Assembly: GCA_963842955.1 (NCBI GenBank)
Contig: CAWJIJ010000006.1
Span: 186,001 to 250,000 of the forward strand
Length of the DNA: 64,000 bases
Origin: JARFQW01 sp963842955
Lineage (GTDB): Bacteria; Pseudomonadota; Gammaproteobacteria; Steroidobacterales; XN24
Reading direction: 5' to 3'
Positions within the stretch are counted from its first letter, which is position 1. Each line of letters opens with the position of its first letter. The position numbers and the translations under genes are program-made. The notes under the pieces were generated by a model that made no database searches, was not told the origin of the DNA, and saw only the letters and a program-made list of their open reading frames with translations. This document shows, in pieces, positions 1-8,468 of the stretch.

Positions 1-382
1 CGGGAAAGGCGCTCTTGAGGTCATGGACGGCCTGCCACCCATTGTCCCAGTGCGCGGCGAAGATCGCGACGAGCATGGTGACCATCAGGGGCACGCTGAT
101 CCAGCGCACCGCCAGCCCGGCGAGCAACAGCACCGCGCCGATGATTTCGGTCCATGTGGCAAGGAACGCCATGAGTGCCGGGAACGGCAGTCCCAGCCCC
201 CAGTCGCTGTTCCCGAACCATTCCACGACGCTGTCAAAGCCCGCCAGCTTGTTGGTCCCGGCAACCCAGAATACGGGCACCAGGTAGAGCCTGAGCGCGA
301 GGGGACCCAGCCCGTCGAGGGCCTGGAGCCGACCGAACAGACCATCATGGAGGGTGTTGTAGGTGTTCACGAGACTCGCCAC
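1..382 (-). CDS. DoxX-family membrane protein (partial, C-terminus outside window)
   Basis: Reading down from position 382 gives at least 127 residues of a DoxX-type small membrane protein. It has an N-terminal segment with the LYLVPVFWVAGTNKL pattern, a helix near residues 60-80 (LPFPALMAFLATWTEI) and a third hydrophobic stretch before the window edge. I start it at the GTG at 382 because a good Shine-Dalgarno (CTGAGGAGAG) precedes it; no ATG in this frame keeps the conserved first helix. It is 59 bases downstream of hvfC on the same strand. A DoxX protein (HvfX) is a known partner of hvfB/hvfC in copper-related RiPP clusters, so a membrane role in that pathway is inferred. The stop codon is not in the window. 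Confidence 0.75.
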   Translation of the reverse strand, partial: MASLVNTYNTLHDGLFGRLQALDGLGPLALRLYLVPVFWVAGTNKLAGFDSVVEWFGNSDWGLGLPFPALMAFLATWTEIIGAVLLLAGLAVRWISVPLMVTMLVAIFAAHWDNGWQAVHDLKSAFP

Positions 383-441
383 GGGCCGCTCTCCTCAGGA
401 TTACATCTTTTTCAGGCTTTCAGGCCGGCACAGTGGCCGGT

Positions 442-1215
442 TCAGCCGGCGGGTCGGGTGCCCAGAATCACGTCCCGGCGGTGGAGATCTTCAAGCAGCT
501 CCCGGCCGCCAGACACCACGGCGGCCGGGTTGGGGTGGTGCAGTTCTGCGGCAATGGTCTCGAGGGCTTCGCGTCCCGTGATCCCGGCGTCGGTACAGGC
601 CAGCAGCTCGAGCAGCCGCGCGGTGACCCGGTTGATCTCGAGGAAACCGATGCCGTGACCGCGATCTCTGAAGACGACCAGGTGGGTCGGCTCTTCGCCG
701 GGGCGATCGGGCTGGTACTCCGGCGACAGCCGCTGAACCGGGTAACGATAGGTCAGCGTCCAGGCCAGCGGTGACACCACGGGCTCGTCGTCCAGCAGGT
801 CGCCGGTCCGGTTCGCCGGGATCGATTCCAGGTCCCGCTCGTCCACGGAAAGTGCCAGCTCCACCCACTCGTAGTGGGCGAGTTCCTGCATGAATGCCGG
901 GTCGCCGGCCCCCGGTTCCCGGGCATCGCGAAGGTAGGCAAGAAACTCCCGCGGCAGCTCGAGAAACAACGGCGTGTGGGCGCGATGGCGTACCAGAAAG
1001 TCCCGGATGACCTCGTCCCAGCGCTCGGATCCGAGGATCTTCCTGAGCACGGGAAATCCGCGCCCCAGCAGGTCCCGGATGTTGTTGAAGAACAGTTCCC
1101 GGTAGATGGCCATGCGCCGGTCTTCGATGCCGGCGGGGGCGGGCCGGGTTTGCGGGTCCCGGATATGCGCCGCGAACGCGAACTGCAGTTCCCGCAGGCT
1201 TTTGCGCTCAGCCAT
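442..1215 (-). CDS. hvfC: HvfC/BufC-like RiPP maturation partner (DUF2063)
   Basis: A 257-residue protein with an N-terminal DUF2063 DNA-binding-like domain (SLRELQFAFAAHIRDP, then MAIYRELFFNNI and LLGRGFPVLRKILG) and a C-terminal domain of the HvfC/BufC family. Such proteins are thought to bring the precursor peptide to the MNIO enzyme HvfB. The open frame extends further upstream, but homology begins at MAERKSL, so I use the ATG at 1215. This start overlaps the hvfB stop by 8 bases, which implies translational coupling. The function of the individual partner protein is less well established than that of HvfB; the family call is firm. Confidence 0.85.
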   Translation of the reverse strand: MAERKSLRELQFAFAAHIRDPQTRPAPAGIEDRRMAIYRELFFNNIRDLLGRGFPVLRKILGSERWDEVIRDFLVRHRAHTPLFLELPREFLAYLRDAREPGAGDPAFMQELAHYEWVELALSVDERDLESIPANRTGDLLDDEPVVSPLAWTLTYRYPVQRLSPEYQPDRPGEEPTHLVVFRDRGHGIGFLEINRVTARLLELLACTDAGITGREALETIAAELHHPNPAAVVSGGRELLEDLHRRDVILGTRPAG

Positions 1216-2083
1216 GATCGGCGGCCGGCCCGGACCGCGCCTGCGGCAGATAGCGGGCCTGCAGAGCGCGGATGCGTTCCAGTTCCGTCGCCAGTTCGGC
1301 GAGGGAAGGAATGTTGAAGTCCCGTTCCAGGAGCGTCGGTACGACGCCGAAATGCGCGTAGGCCTTGTCCAGAAGATCCCATACGGGATCACTGACGTCG
1401 CTGCCGTGGGTGTCTACGCGAAGGTCCTCGGCTTCCACATAGTGGCCGGCGACATGAAAGTAGACCACCCGTTCTGCCGGCAGGGCCTTCATGTACGCCT
1501 CGGCCTCGTAGCCGTGGTTGATGCTGTTCACCACGATATTGTTCACATCGAGCAGAAGCTGGCAGTCGGCCTCGTCAAGCACGGCGCGAACGAAGTCAAT
1601 CTCGTCCATTTCCTGACCCGGCGCCGCGTAGTAGGAGACATTTTCGATCGCAATGGGCCGTTCGAGTATGTCCCGGGCGCGACGGATCCGGCCAGCAACG
1701 TAGCTCACGGCCTCGGCGGTGAACGGAATCGGCATCAGGTCATACAGGTGGCCGTCGTCGCCGCAATAGCTCAGGTGCTCGGTGTAGCAGGCAATCCCGT
1801 GGTCGTCGAGAAAACGCTTGACCCGTTGGAGAAAGGTTTCATCCAGGGGCGCCGGCCCGCCCAGAGAAAGGGACAGTCCGTGGGTGACGAACGGATAACG
1901 GCGAGTGAACCAGGAGAACCGCTCGCCAAGGCGACCGCCGGCGCCAATCCAGTTCTCGGGAGCCACCTCCAGGAAGTCGATACCCGCGGGCGGCTCCGCC
2001 TGCCACTCGTCCAGCATGCTTCTCCGCAGCCCGAGTCCGACGCCGCTTACCGGATAGGTTTTGGACTCGTGGGGGTTACCCAT
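1208..2083 (-). CDS. hvfB: HvfB/BufB-like MNIO (DUF692) RiPP-modifying enzyme
   Basis: A 291-residue TIM-barrel multinuclear non-heme iron-dependent oxidative enzyme. Family motifs are intact: LEVAPENW near residue 40, THGLSLSLGG near 68, YTEHLSYCG near 100, IENVSYY near 147, a DVNNI..NSINHGY stretch near 180, FHVAGHY near 210, DTHG near 225 and LERDFNIP near 250. The His, Asp and Glu residues in these motifs are the metal ligands. HvfB-type enzymes convert cysteines of a precursor peptide into thio-oxazole/oxazolone-thioamide groups that bind copper. The ATG at 2083 has the Shine-Dalgarno ACAGGAGC. No precursor gene lies in the 153 bases upstream, which is unusual. Confidence 0.9.
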   Translation of the reverse strand: MGNPHESKTYPVSGVGLGLRRSMLDEWQAEPPAGIDFLEVAPENWIGAGGRLGERFSWFTRRYPFVTHGLSLSLGGPAPLDETFLQRVKRFLDDHGIACYTEHLSYCGDDGHLYDLMPIPFTAEAVSYVAGRIRRARDILERPIAIENVSYYAAPGQEMDEIDFVRAVLDEADCQLLLDVNNIVVNSINHGYEAEAYMKALPAERVVYFHVAGHYVEAEDLRVDTHGSDVSDPVWDLLDKAYAHFGVVPTLLERDFNIPSLAELATELERIRALQARYLPQARSGPAADHG

Positions 2084-2172
2084 GCCGATCGCTCCTGTCG
2101 TTCGCCGTTGCCGTCACGCGTCCTGGCCACTCCGCGGAGGCCCCGTTGGCGAAGTAGACCGGTCAAGCACTG

Positions 2173-2208
2173 AATATATTTCAGCACAGCACAGCACAGC
2201 ACAGTCAG
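2173..2208 (-). promoter_or_regulatory. Possible repeat-spaced promoter of hvfB
   Basis: On the minus strand a CTGACT hexamer (forward 2203-2208) and a TATATT hexamer (forward 2173-2178) resemble sigma-70 -35 and -10 elements. The pentamer repeat lies between them, so the spacer is 24 bases, longer than optimal. TATATT is also inside the near-palindrome TGAAATATATTCA. This is a pattern-based suggestion only. Confidence 0.3.
2182..2204. repeat. Pentanucleotide tandem repeat (CAGCA)4.6
   Basis: Four complete CAGCA units plus CAG stand in tandem in the intergenic gap between the DUF1841 gene and hvfB. Simple repeats of this kind change copy number by slipped-strand mispairing. Its position inside a possible promoter spacer makes phase-variable expression of hvfB conceivable. 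Confidence 0.9.
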
Positions 2209-2236
2209 GCCTGCTGCCGCCTCCAGTATGCCGCGC

Positions 2237-2695
2237 TCACCGGCCCGTCAGCGCAACAAGGGCTTCCAGGTAGGCGTTCTCGTCCGGCGCCTCGCCCCGC
2301 CGCTGAGCCTCCCAGAGGGCTTCGCCAAGGGCCTCCATCATGCGGTGCTCCGCGGCGTGCCCGTCTCCGGTGGCACGCGCCAGCTTCTCGTGGACCCCCC
2401 GAATGCCTGCCGGCCGGTTGGTTGATATCTGCTCCCGGATGGCCATGTGCATGCCCATATGCAGGAACGGGTTGGATTCGCCGTCCTCGGGCAACCAGGT
2501 CCGGTCCAGGTCTCGCGATGCCCCGTCGGTGGCGGCCCGGCTCAGTCCCTCGAGCAGCGCCTGGTACTCCGGGTGCAGACCGATCACGTCGGCCAGCGCG
2601 GCGTCCAGCGGCTCCAGCGGCAGACCGTCCCGGTGGCGCTGCCAGGCCCGGGCCCAGGCCAGTCTGAGTGCCTCGCGATCGGTATCGAACAGCAC
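2237..2695 (-). CDS. DUF1841 family protein
   Basis: A 152-residue soluble protein that matches DUF1841: an N-terminal R..LRLAWARAW segment, then LEPLDAALADVIGLHPEYQALL, the conserved NPFLHMGMHMAIREQ core near residues 75-90, and an ALGEALWEAQR segment near the C-terminus. Its biochemical role is unknown. It begins 3 bases after the nth stop on the same strand, so it is probably the last gene of the rnf-nth operon. This neighbourhood recurs in gammaproteobacteria. Confidence 0.85.
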   Translation of the reverse strand: MLFDTDREALRLAWARAWQRHRDGLPLEPLDAALADVIGLHPEYQALLEGLSRAATDGASRDLDRTWLPEDGESNPFLHMGMHMAIREQISTNRPAGIRGVHEKLARATGDGHAAEHRMMEALGEALWEAQRRGEAPDENAYLEALVALTGR

Positions 2696-2698
2696 GGT

Positions 2699-3364
2699 TC
2701 AGGCCCCGGCCAGCGGCAGGTCCGCCGGGGTCGCCGAGGTCTTGCCGCGGAACTCGCAGAGGTCGGCGATGATACAGTGCTCGCATTCCGGGCGGCGTGC
2801 CTTGCACACGTAGCGCCCGTGGAGGATGAGCCAGTGGTGAGCGTCGGTAAGAAACTCCGCCGGCGTCGATTTCAACAGCCCTTTCTCTACCGCCAGAGGG
2901 GTCTTGCCCCGGGTGAGGCCTATCCGGTTTGCGACGCGAAAAATGTGCGTATCTACGGCAATGGTCGGCTCACCGAACGCCGTGTTGAGGATCACGTTCG
3001 CCGTTTTTCGGCCCACGCCGGGCAGGGCCTCGAGCTCGGCGCGCGTCCGGGGCACGTCGCCTGCGTGTTTGTCTGCCAGGATGGCGCAGGTTTTGATGAT
3101 GTTCTCGGCTTTTGAGTTGAACAGGCCAATGGTCCGGATATAGGGCTTCAGCCCTTCCACGCCCAGCGCGAATATCGCGTCAGGGGTGCTTGCGACCGGG
3201 AACAGCCGCGCCGTGGCCTTGTTGACACCCTTGTCGGTGGCCTGGGCGGACAGAATTACGGCGATCAGCAGTTCGAACGGTGAGCTGTATTCGAGCTCCG
3301 TGGTGGGTCGGGGATTGGCGGCCTTCAGGCGGCTGAAGATCTCGCGCCGTTTTTCGCGGTTCAA
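2699..3364 (-). CDS. nth: Endonuclease III (DNA glycosylase/AP lyase)
   Basis: A 221-residue endonuclease III that removes oxidised pyrimidines in base excision repair. It has the helix-hairpin-helix LPGVGRKTANV with the catalytic lysine, the AVDTHIFRV stretch with the catalytic aspartate, and a C-terminal 4Fe-4S loop with the expected C-x6-C-x2-C-x5-C spacing (CKARRPECEHCIIADLC). The start is a TTG at 3364 that overlaps the rnfE stop (TTGA). This gives the expected NREKRREIF N-terminus; no ATG fits. nth after rnfE is the classical gammaproteobacterial order. Confidence 0.96.
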   Translation of the reverse strand: MNREKRREIFSRLKAANPRPTTELEYSSPFELLIAVILSAQATDKGVNKATARLFPVASTPDAIFALGVEGLKPYIRTIGLFNSKAENIIKTCAILADKHAGDVPRTRAELEALPGVGRKTANVILNTAFGEPTIAVDTHIFRVANRIGLTRGKTPLAVEKGLLKSTPAEFLTDAHHWLILHGRYVCKARRPECEHCIIADLCEFRGKTSATPADLPLAGA

Positions 3365-4038
3365 GCCGAGGGCTCCGGAGTCAGCTGCGCGGCGGGATGC
3401 TGGACCCGGCGGGCAGACCGGGCGTCGATGACGTTCTTGGCTGCAATCAACAACCCGAGGCCAATAAAGGCCCCGGGGGGCAGCACGGCGAGCAGCAGGC
3501 CGCCGGGCAGATCCAGTTCCAGCTGCGCCGCCGCCGGGCCAAACATCATTTCCGCGCCGGCGAAAAGCGTGCCGTGGCCAATAACCTCCCGGGCGGCACC
3601 GAGAATGACCAGGACCCCCGTGAAACCCAGTCCCATCATGAGACCGTCCAGTGCCGCCTGCCATGGCGGCTGCCGGGACGCGAAAGCCTCGGCGCGTCCG
3701 ATGATCGCGCAGTTGGTCACGATCAGCGGAATGAAGATGCCCAGCATCCGGTACAGATCGTGGAACCAGGCCTGCATGCCGAGCTCCACGGCGGTGACCA
3801 GGGAGGCAATGACGAGTACGAAGACCGGAATCCGGATCTCGGGACGTACGATATTGCGAATCATGGAGACAATCAGGTTGGATCCGATCAGCACGAGGGT
3901 GGTGGCAATGCCGAGGCCAAGGCCATTGATGAACGTGCCGGTTACCGCCAGCAGCGGGCAAAGCCCGAGCAGCTGGACCAGCCCCGGATTGTTTCTCCAG
4001 AGGCCGTCGAGAATGACATCCCGGGTGCTGGCATTCAC
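3361..4038 (-). CDS. rnfE: Rnf complex subunit RnfE
   Basis: A 225-residue integral membrane subunit of the Rnf ion-translocating electron-transport complex, which links ferredoxin and NADH redox to an ion gradient. Six hydrophobic helices are visible. Family motifs include NNPGLVQLLGLCPLLAVT near residues 18-35, GLGLGIATTLVLIGSNL near 40-57 and the TNCAIIGRAEAFAS motif near 107-120. The paired cysteines of the RnfA/RnfE family (LCPLLAV and TNCAI) are both present; in recent structures they bind an iron-sulfur cluster within the membrane. The start overlaps the rnfG stop by 4 bases. Confidence 0.95.
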   Translation of the reverse strand: MNASTRDVILDGLWRNNPGLVQLLGLCPLLAVTGTFINGLGLGIATTLVLIGSNLIVSMIRNIVRPEIRIPVFVLVIASLVTAVELGMQAWFHDLYRMLGIFIPLIVTNCAIIGRAEAFASRQPPWQAALDGLMMGLGFTGVLVILGAAREVIGHGTLFAGAEMMFGPAAAQLELDLPGGLLLAVLPPGAFIGLGLLIAAKNVIDARSARRVQHPAAQLTPEPSA

Positions 4039-4694
4039 GATGCGGGTTCCTCGTCCGGGGACGAAAACAGCTCGTCCCGATGCGCGCGAAAGTATATCAA
4101 GGCATCCCCCACTGCCCGTGTGACCGCCCGGGGCGTGATCGTGGCGCCGGTGAACTGGTCAAAGACGCCGCCGTCGCGTTTCACCTTCCAGCCGGCTTCC
4201 GGCGGATCGCCAAGAGACCGGCCGGCAAAGCCCAGGATCCAGTCGGAGCGATCCGCCTCGATGGCGTCCCCAAGGCCAGGGGTTTCGCGGTGGGCGACCA
4301 CCCGAACACCGGCCACGCGGCCGTCTGCGAAAATGCCGACGAGGAGGCGTATGGGTCCGGAGTAACCGTTGGGCGTCGTGATCCGGAGTATGGCCGCCAC
4401 GGGCAGGCCGTCCTGTCGAGCCCGGTACACGGTAACCGGCTGGTCGCTGCCGAGCAGTTCCGGATCTTCGACCTTCACGGTGTCTGTGAACATCTCGTTG
4501 TTCCGCGACTCCGGCGCCACGATCTCATCCAGGGACCTCAGCGTGTAGGCCCGCTCGTTGGCGGCGATGCGTTCGCGGGTGACCTGCTCGGTGACGGCTA
4601 CGAGTGAAGCCCCCACGATGGAAAAACCCGCAAGCAGGACGGTGGCCAGCCCCATGTTGCGCGCAAGGCTGGGCGGATCAGCTGACATGCCCAA
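4035..4694 (-). CDS. rnfG: Rnf complex subunit RnfG (FMN-binding)
   Basis: A 219-residue subunit with one N-terminal membrane helix (GLATVLLAGFSIVGASLVAV) and a periplasmic FMN-binding domain. The covalent flavin site is the FTGATITP motif; the threonine that takes FMN is about residue 185. VVAHRETPGLGDAIE near residue 135 is the other conserved block. The ATG at 4694 overlaps the rnfD stop by 17 bases; an in-frame ATG at 4688 is equally possible. It passes electrons between RnfD and RnfC/B in the complex. Confidence 0.95.
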   Translation of the reverse strand: MGMSADPPSLARNMGLATVLLAGFSIVGASLVAVTEQVTRERIAANERAYTLRSLDEIVAPESRNNEMFTDTVKVEDPELLGSDQPVTVYRARQDGLPVAAILRITTPNGYSGPIRLLVGIFADGRVAGVRVVAHRETPGLGDAIEADRSDWILGFAGRSLGDPPEAGWKVKRDGGVFDQFTGATITPRAVTRAVGDALIYFRAHRDELFSSPDEEPAS

Positions 4695-5715
4695 ACACCC
4701 GGGGGCGCGTGTAGCGATCGATGGTCGGCACGGCCATATTCATCAAAAGGACGGCAAAGGCGACGCCATCGGGGTAACCGCCCCAGGATCGAATGACGAA
4801 GGTCAGGACGCCGATGCCGAAGCCGTAAATCAGCCGCCCCAGCGAACTGGTGGCCGCGGAGACCGGATCGGTGGCAATAAAAAATGCCGCCAGCATCGTT
4901 GCGCCGCTGAAGAGATGAAACGCGGGGGAGGGATGGGATCCGGGACCGAGAAGAAAGGCGACGGTGGCCGGCAGGGTGAGACCCGCGAGCACGCCGACGG
5001 GAATGTGCCAGCGGATGACTTTCCGGAAGAGCAGCCAGAGTCCGCCGAGCGCTACCGCATTGCTGACCCATTCCCAGCCCTTACCGCCAAAATCTCCGTA
5101 CAGGGGTGCGGCCCGGATCTCGCCGATCGTCTCGGCCACCGACAAGCGGGTCTTGAGATCGTCCAGTGGGGTTGCGCCGCCGATGCTGTCCCAGGACACG
5201 CCGGCCGGGAGGGCGCCGGAAACGAAATAGGTCAATGTCGTACCAAAATCCACATAGCCGCTGCCCAGGCCTGCGTGCACCGCCGGAAGCCAGCGGGTCA
5301 GTTCCGCCGGAAACGAAATGAGCAGCACGACGTAGCCCGCCATGGCCGGATTGAACGGGTTGTAGCCAAGACCCCCGTAGAGTTGTTTCGCGAAGACGAT
5401 CGCAAACAGGCTGCCGATGGCGGTTACGTACCAGGGTGTCAGCGGCGGCAGCGCAAAGGCGAGGAGCAGGGCCGTCACGACGGCTGAAAGGTCCTTCAGA
5501 CTGCTGGCGCCGTCGCGGCCGCGCAGCCGTAGCACCGCGACCTCCGAGACGACAGCCACGGCTACGGCGACTGCCATGTTCAGCAGCAGGCCCGGTCCGA
5601 AAAACCAGACATAGACCGCGGTTGCCGGGATCAGCGCCGCGACGACTTCACCCATGATTCGGGTGACGCTGGTTCGGGGCCTGACATGCGGTGGGTGGGT
5701 CGCCGGCAGCGCCAT
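4678..5715 (-). CDS. rnfD: Rnf complex subunit RnfD (flavinylated membrane subunit)
   Basis: A 345-residue polytopic subunit of the NqrB/RnfD family with the FSGATMLAAFF motif; the threonine near residue 273 is the covalent FMN site. AKQLYGGLGYNPFNPAMAGY near residues 108-127 is a second family signature. The ATG at 5715 shares one base with the rnfC stop (TGATG). The longer open frame upstream reads through rnfC out of frame and is not part of the gene. Confidence 0.95.
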   Translation of the reverse strand: MALPATHPPHVRPRTSVTRIMGEVVAALIPATAVYVWFFGPGLLLNMAVAVAVAVVSEVAVLRLRGRDGASSLKDLSAVVTALLLAFALPPLTPWYVTAIGSLFAIVFAKQLYGGLGYNPFNPAMAGYVVLLISFPAELTRWLPAVHAGLGSGYVDFGTTLTYFVSGALPAGVSWDSIGGATPLDDLKTRLSVAETIGEIRAAPLYGDFGGKGWEWVSNAVALGGLWLLFRKVIRWHIPVGVLAGLTLPATVAFLLGPGSHPSPAFHLFSGATMLAAFFIATDPVSAATSSLGRLIYGFGIGVLTFVIRSWGGYPDGVAFAVLLMNMAVPTIDRYTRPRVFGHVS

Positions 5716-7265
5716 CAGTGGGGTTCCTGGTCCCCGGGTGGAATCGCCTTCCGTGCCTTTGCCGTGGCGACCACGTCGTCGATCAGGGCCTTGCGCGTGC
5801 CGTCGTCCCCGTCGGCCTTTTTCAGGGCCGTCTTTCGCGCTTCGGTCCTGGCGCGCTTGACCTCGGCCTCCGCCTCCAGGCGGTTCTTCCTGGCCTCGAA
5901 ACGCTCCCGGGCCAGGTCGGAGCTGACCCGCTCGCGCTCCTGGGCGAATACCTCGGCCTTGGCAAATCGGAAGTAGGCCGTCAGGGGGATGTTGCTGGGG
6001 CACACCACGTCGCAGCAGCCGCATTCGATGCAGTCGAACAGGCCGGTCTCGGCGGCAGCGTCGAAGTTGTCCGACCGGGCGTGCCAGTAGAGTTGCTGCG
6101 GAAGCAGGTGAGCCGGGCAGGCAACCCCGCATTCGCCGCAGCGAATGCATGGCAGTGCCGGCCGGCGCGGACGAATGTCCTCGTCGGTGGCGACAAGCAG
6201 GCAGTTCGTTGCCTTGATGACCGGGACATCCGCCGAAGCGAGCGGAAAGCCCATCATGGCCCCGCCCATGATGAGGTGGCGGGCGTCGGCCGTGTACCCG
6301 CCGCAGGCCTCGATGACGTCGGCTACCGGTGTACCGAGGCGGACCTCCAGGTTGCCGGGCCGCGTCACGCCATGGCCGGTTACGGTGACGATCCTGGATA
6401 TCAGCGGTTCGCCGGAAAGCACCGCTCGGGCCACGGCCGCCGCGGTGGCCACATTCTGGACGAGGTAGCCGATATCGGGCGGTACGCCGTTGGCGGGGAC
6501 TTCCTCTCCGGTGAGTACCTGGATGAGCTGCTTTTCGCCGCCCTCCGGATAGAGGCAGGGTACGGGGACAACCCTCAGGCGCGCATCCGCCTCTCGTTCC
6601 AGTGCGGCGTTCAGGGCCGCGAGGGCCTCCGGCTTGTCGTCCTCGATGGCGATCACACAGCGCTCGATCTCCAGCGCGTGGAGGAGGGCCTGGGCGCCGG
6701 CAACCACCTCATCGGCACGTTCCCGCAGCAACATGTCGTCGCAGCAGATGTACGGCTCGCATTCCGCCCCGTTGAGGATCAGCGCCTTCAAGCCGGAGCC
6801 CGCCGACAGCTTGACGGCGGTAGGGAACGCAGCGCCACCCAGGCCGACCAGGCCCGCCTCGCGAACCCGGGCCCGCAGGGCGGGGCCGTTCAGGGTGCGG
6901 TAGTTACTCAGCGGGTCATAGCCTTCCCAGGGACGGTCTTCACCGTCCGTCTCGATCACGATGCAGGGGGCTGACAGCCCGCTGGGATGTGGCACCACAT
7001 GATCCCTGACCGCAATGACGGTTCCTGAACTTGAAGCGTGAACCCCCGCGCCCAGGTAGCCGGTCGGCCGGGCAATCGGCTGTCCCCTCAGTACCCGGTC
7101 GCCCTCGGCGACCAGGGCCTCGGCGGGGCCGCCAACGTGCTGATTCAGCGGCAGCACCAGCCGGGCGGGCACGTCGGCCACCTGGATCGGCCGGGCGGTG
7201 GCCATGTGCTTGTGGCTCTCCAGGTGAACGCCCCCGTGGAATCTGAATAGCTTTGCCGCGCTCAT
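5715..7265 (-). CDS. rnfC: Rnf complex subunit RnfC (NADH/FMN and two 4Fe-4S)
   Basis: A 516-residue subunit that handles NADH/ferredoxin-side electrons. It has a GLGGAAFPTAVK FMN/NAD-binding loop near residues 141-152 and two 4Fe-4S sites: C373, C376, C379, C383 and C412, C415, C418, C422. The C-terminal 80 residues are a charged Glu/Arg/Lys-rich helix, like the tail of other gammaproteobacterial RnfC proteins but shorter than the E. coli one. The ATG at 7265 overlaps the rnfB stop (ATGA). Confidence 0.95.
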   Translation of the reverse strand: MSAAKLFRFHGGVHLESHKHMATARPIQVADVPARLVLPLNQHVGGPAEALVAEGDRVLRGQPIARPTGYLGAGVHASSSGTVIAVRDHVVPHPSGLSAPCIVIETDGEDRPWEGYDPLSNYRTLNGPALRARVREAGLVGLGGAAFPTAVKLSAGSGLKALILNGAECEPYICCDDMLLRERADEVVAGAQALLHALEIERCVIAIEDDKPEALAALNAALEREADARLRVVPVPCLYPEGGEKQLIQVLTGEEVPANGVPPDIGYLVQNVATAAAVARAVLSGEPLISRIVTVTGHGVTRPGNLEVRLGTPVADVIEACGGYTADARHLIMGGAMMGFPLASADVPVIKATNCLLVATDEDIRPRRPALPCIRCGECGVACPAHLLPQQLYWHARSDNFDAAAETGLFDCIECGCCDVVCPSNIPLTAYFRFAKAEVFAQERERVSSDLARERFEARKNRLEAEAEVKRARTEARKTALKKADGDDGTRKALIDDVVATAKARKAIPPGDQEPH

Positions 7266-7816
7266 CGCCCGTCCCCCACGGCTCTGGGAAGCGGCTTCGG
7301 CCATTTCCAGGTGCCCAGCGTGGTCGCTACCGGTTCCATGGTGATGCAATCAACGGGGCACGGCGGCAGGCACAATTCGCACCCCGTGCATTCGGAGGCG
7401 ATCACCGTGTGCATCTGCTTGCCGGCGCCCAGAATCGCATCCACCGGACAGGCCTGGATGCACAGGGTGCAGCCAATGCAGGTGTCCTCGTCGATGACCG
7501 CCAGGGCGGGCGGTTTCTCGGTGCCGTGCTCCGGGTTGAGCGGCTTGAAGTCACGGTCGAGCAGGTCGGCCAGCGCGCGGATCGTGGTCTCACCGCCCGG
7601 CGGGCACTGGTTGATCTCCGCCTCGCCCCCGGCGATCGCTTCCGCGTAAGGCCGACAGCCGGCATAGGTGCACTGCCCGCACTGGGTTTGCGGCAGCAGG
7701 GCATCGATCTGGTCGACCACCGGATCCGAGTCGACACGAAAACGAATCGCCGCATACCCCAGCAGCAGTCCGAGTACCGCCGCGAGGCCCGCGACCGCCA
7801 GAACGGCGCTGAGCAT
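7262..7816 (-). CDS. rnfB: Rnf complex subunit RnfB (ferredoxin-type)
   Basis: A 184-residue electron-transfer subunit with an N-terminal membrane helix (residues 1-25), then C46, C49, C54 and C71 for the first cluster and two ferredoxin-type 4Fe-4S motifs at C113/116/119/123 and C143/146/149/153. The length is close to E. coli RsxB (192). The ATG at 7816 follows the rnfA stop by 2 bases. A longer frame upstream is the rnfA shadow. Confidence 0.95.
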   Translation of the reverse strand: MLSAVLAVAGLAAVLGLLLGYAAIRFRVDSDPVVDQIDALLPQTQCGQCTYAGCRPYAEAIAGGEAEINQCPPGGETTIRALADLLDRDFKPLNPEHGTEKPPALAVIDEDTCIGCTLCIQACPVDAILGAGKQMHTVIASECTGCELCLPPCPVDCITMEPVATTLGTWKWPKPLPRAVGDGR

Positions 7817-7818
7817 GA

Positions 7819-8400
7819 TCAGCCCTTGACCAGGCCAGCGAAGCCCATGAATGCCAGGGACATCAGGCCGGCGGTAATGAGGGCAATGGCGGCGCCCTGG
7901 AAGGGCACCGGGACGTCCGCAGCGGCAACCCGCTCGCGAATGCCTGCGAAGAGAATCATCACGACGGAAAACCCGACGGCCGCGCCGAACCCGTAGACGA
8001 GCGACTCGAGAAAACCGTGGCTCTCCTGCACGTTGAGCAGCGCCACGCCGAGTACCGCGCAGTTGGTTGTGATCAGCGGCAGATAAATGCCGAGCACCTG
8101 GTAGAGGAGGGGACTGGCCTGGCGCACGACCATCTCGGTGAACTGGACCACGCCGGCGATGACGAGGATAAAGGCAATGGTGCGCAGGTACTCGAGCCCC
8201 AGCGGCGCCAGCAGGGCGGTGTTGACCAGATAGCTCAACGCCGATGACAACGTGAGTACGAAGGTCGTTGCCAGGGCCATGCCGGTAGCCGTCTCCAGTT
8301 TTCGCGAGACGCCCATGAACGGGCACAGCCCGAGGAACTTCACGAGCACGAAGTTGTTGACGAGAACAGTGCTGACCAGAATGAGGGCGAGCTCGGTCAT
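7819..8400 (-). CDS. rnfA: Rnf complex subunit RnfA
   Basis: A 193-residue integral membrane subunit, first gene of rnfABCDGE. It has six predicted helices and the family motifs NNFVLVKFLGLCPFMGVS near residues 14-31 and TNCAVLGVALLN near 110-121, with the conserved cysteines that RnfA and RnfE share. The complete operon suggests a functional Rnf complex. In enteric bacteria the homologous Rsx complex also reduces SoxR; no soxR is in this window. Confidence 0.96.
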   Translation of the reverse strand: MTELALILVSTVLVNNFVLVKFLGLCPFMGVSRKLETATGMALATTFVLTLSSALSYLVNTALLAPLGLEYLRTIAFILVIAGVVQFTEMVVRQASPLLYQVLGIYLPLITTNCAVLGVALLNVQESHGFLESLVYGFGAAVGFSVVMILFAGIRERVAAADVPVPFQGAAIALITAGLMSLAFMGFAGLVKG

Positions 8401-8468
8401 ATCGGCCGTTTTACGCCATTAGCCGGGTTGATACCGCGTCCCCCGGGGAGATGCGGCGGGAGGGTGCA

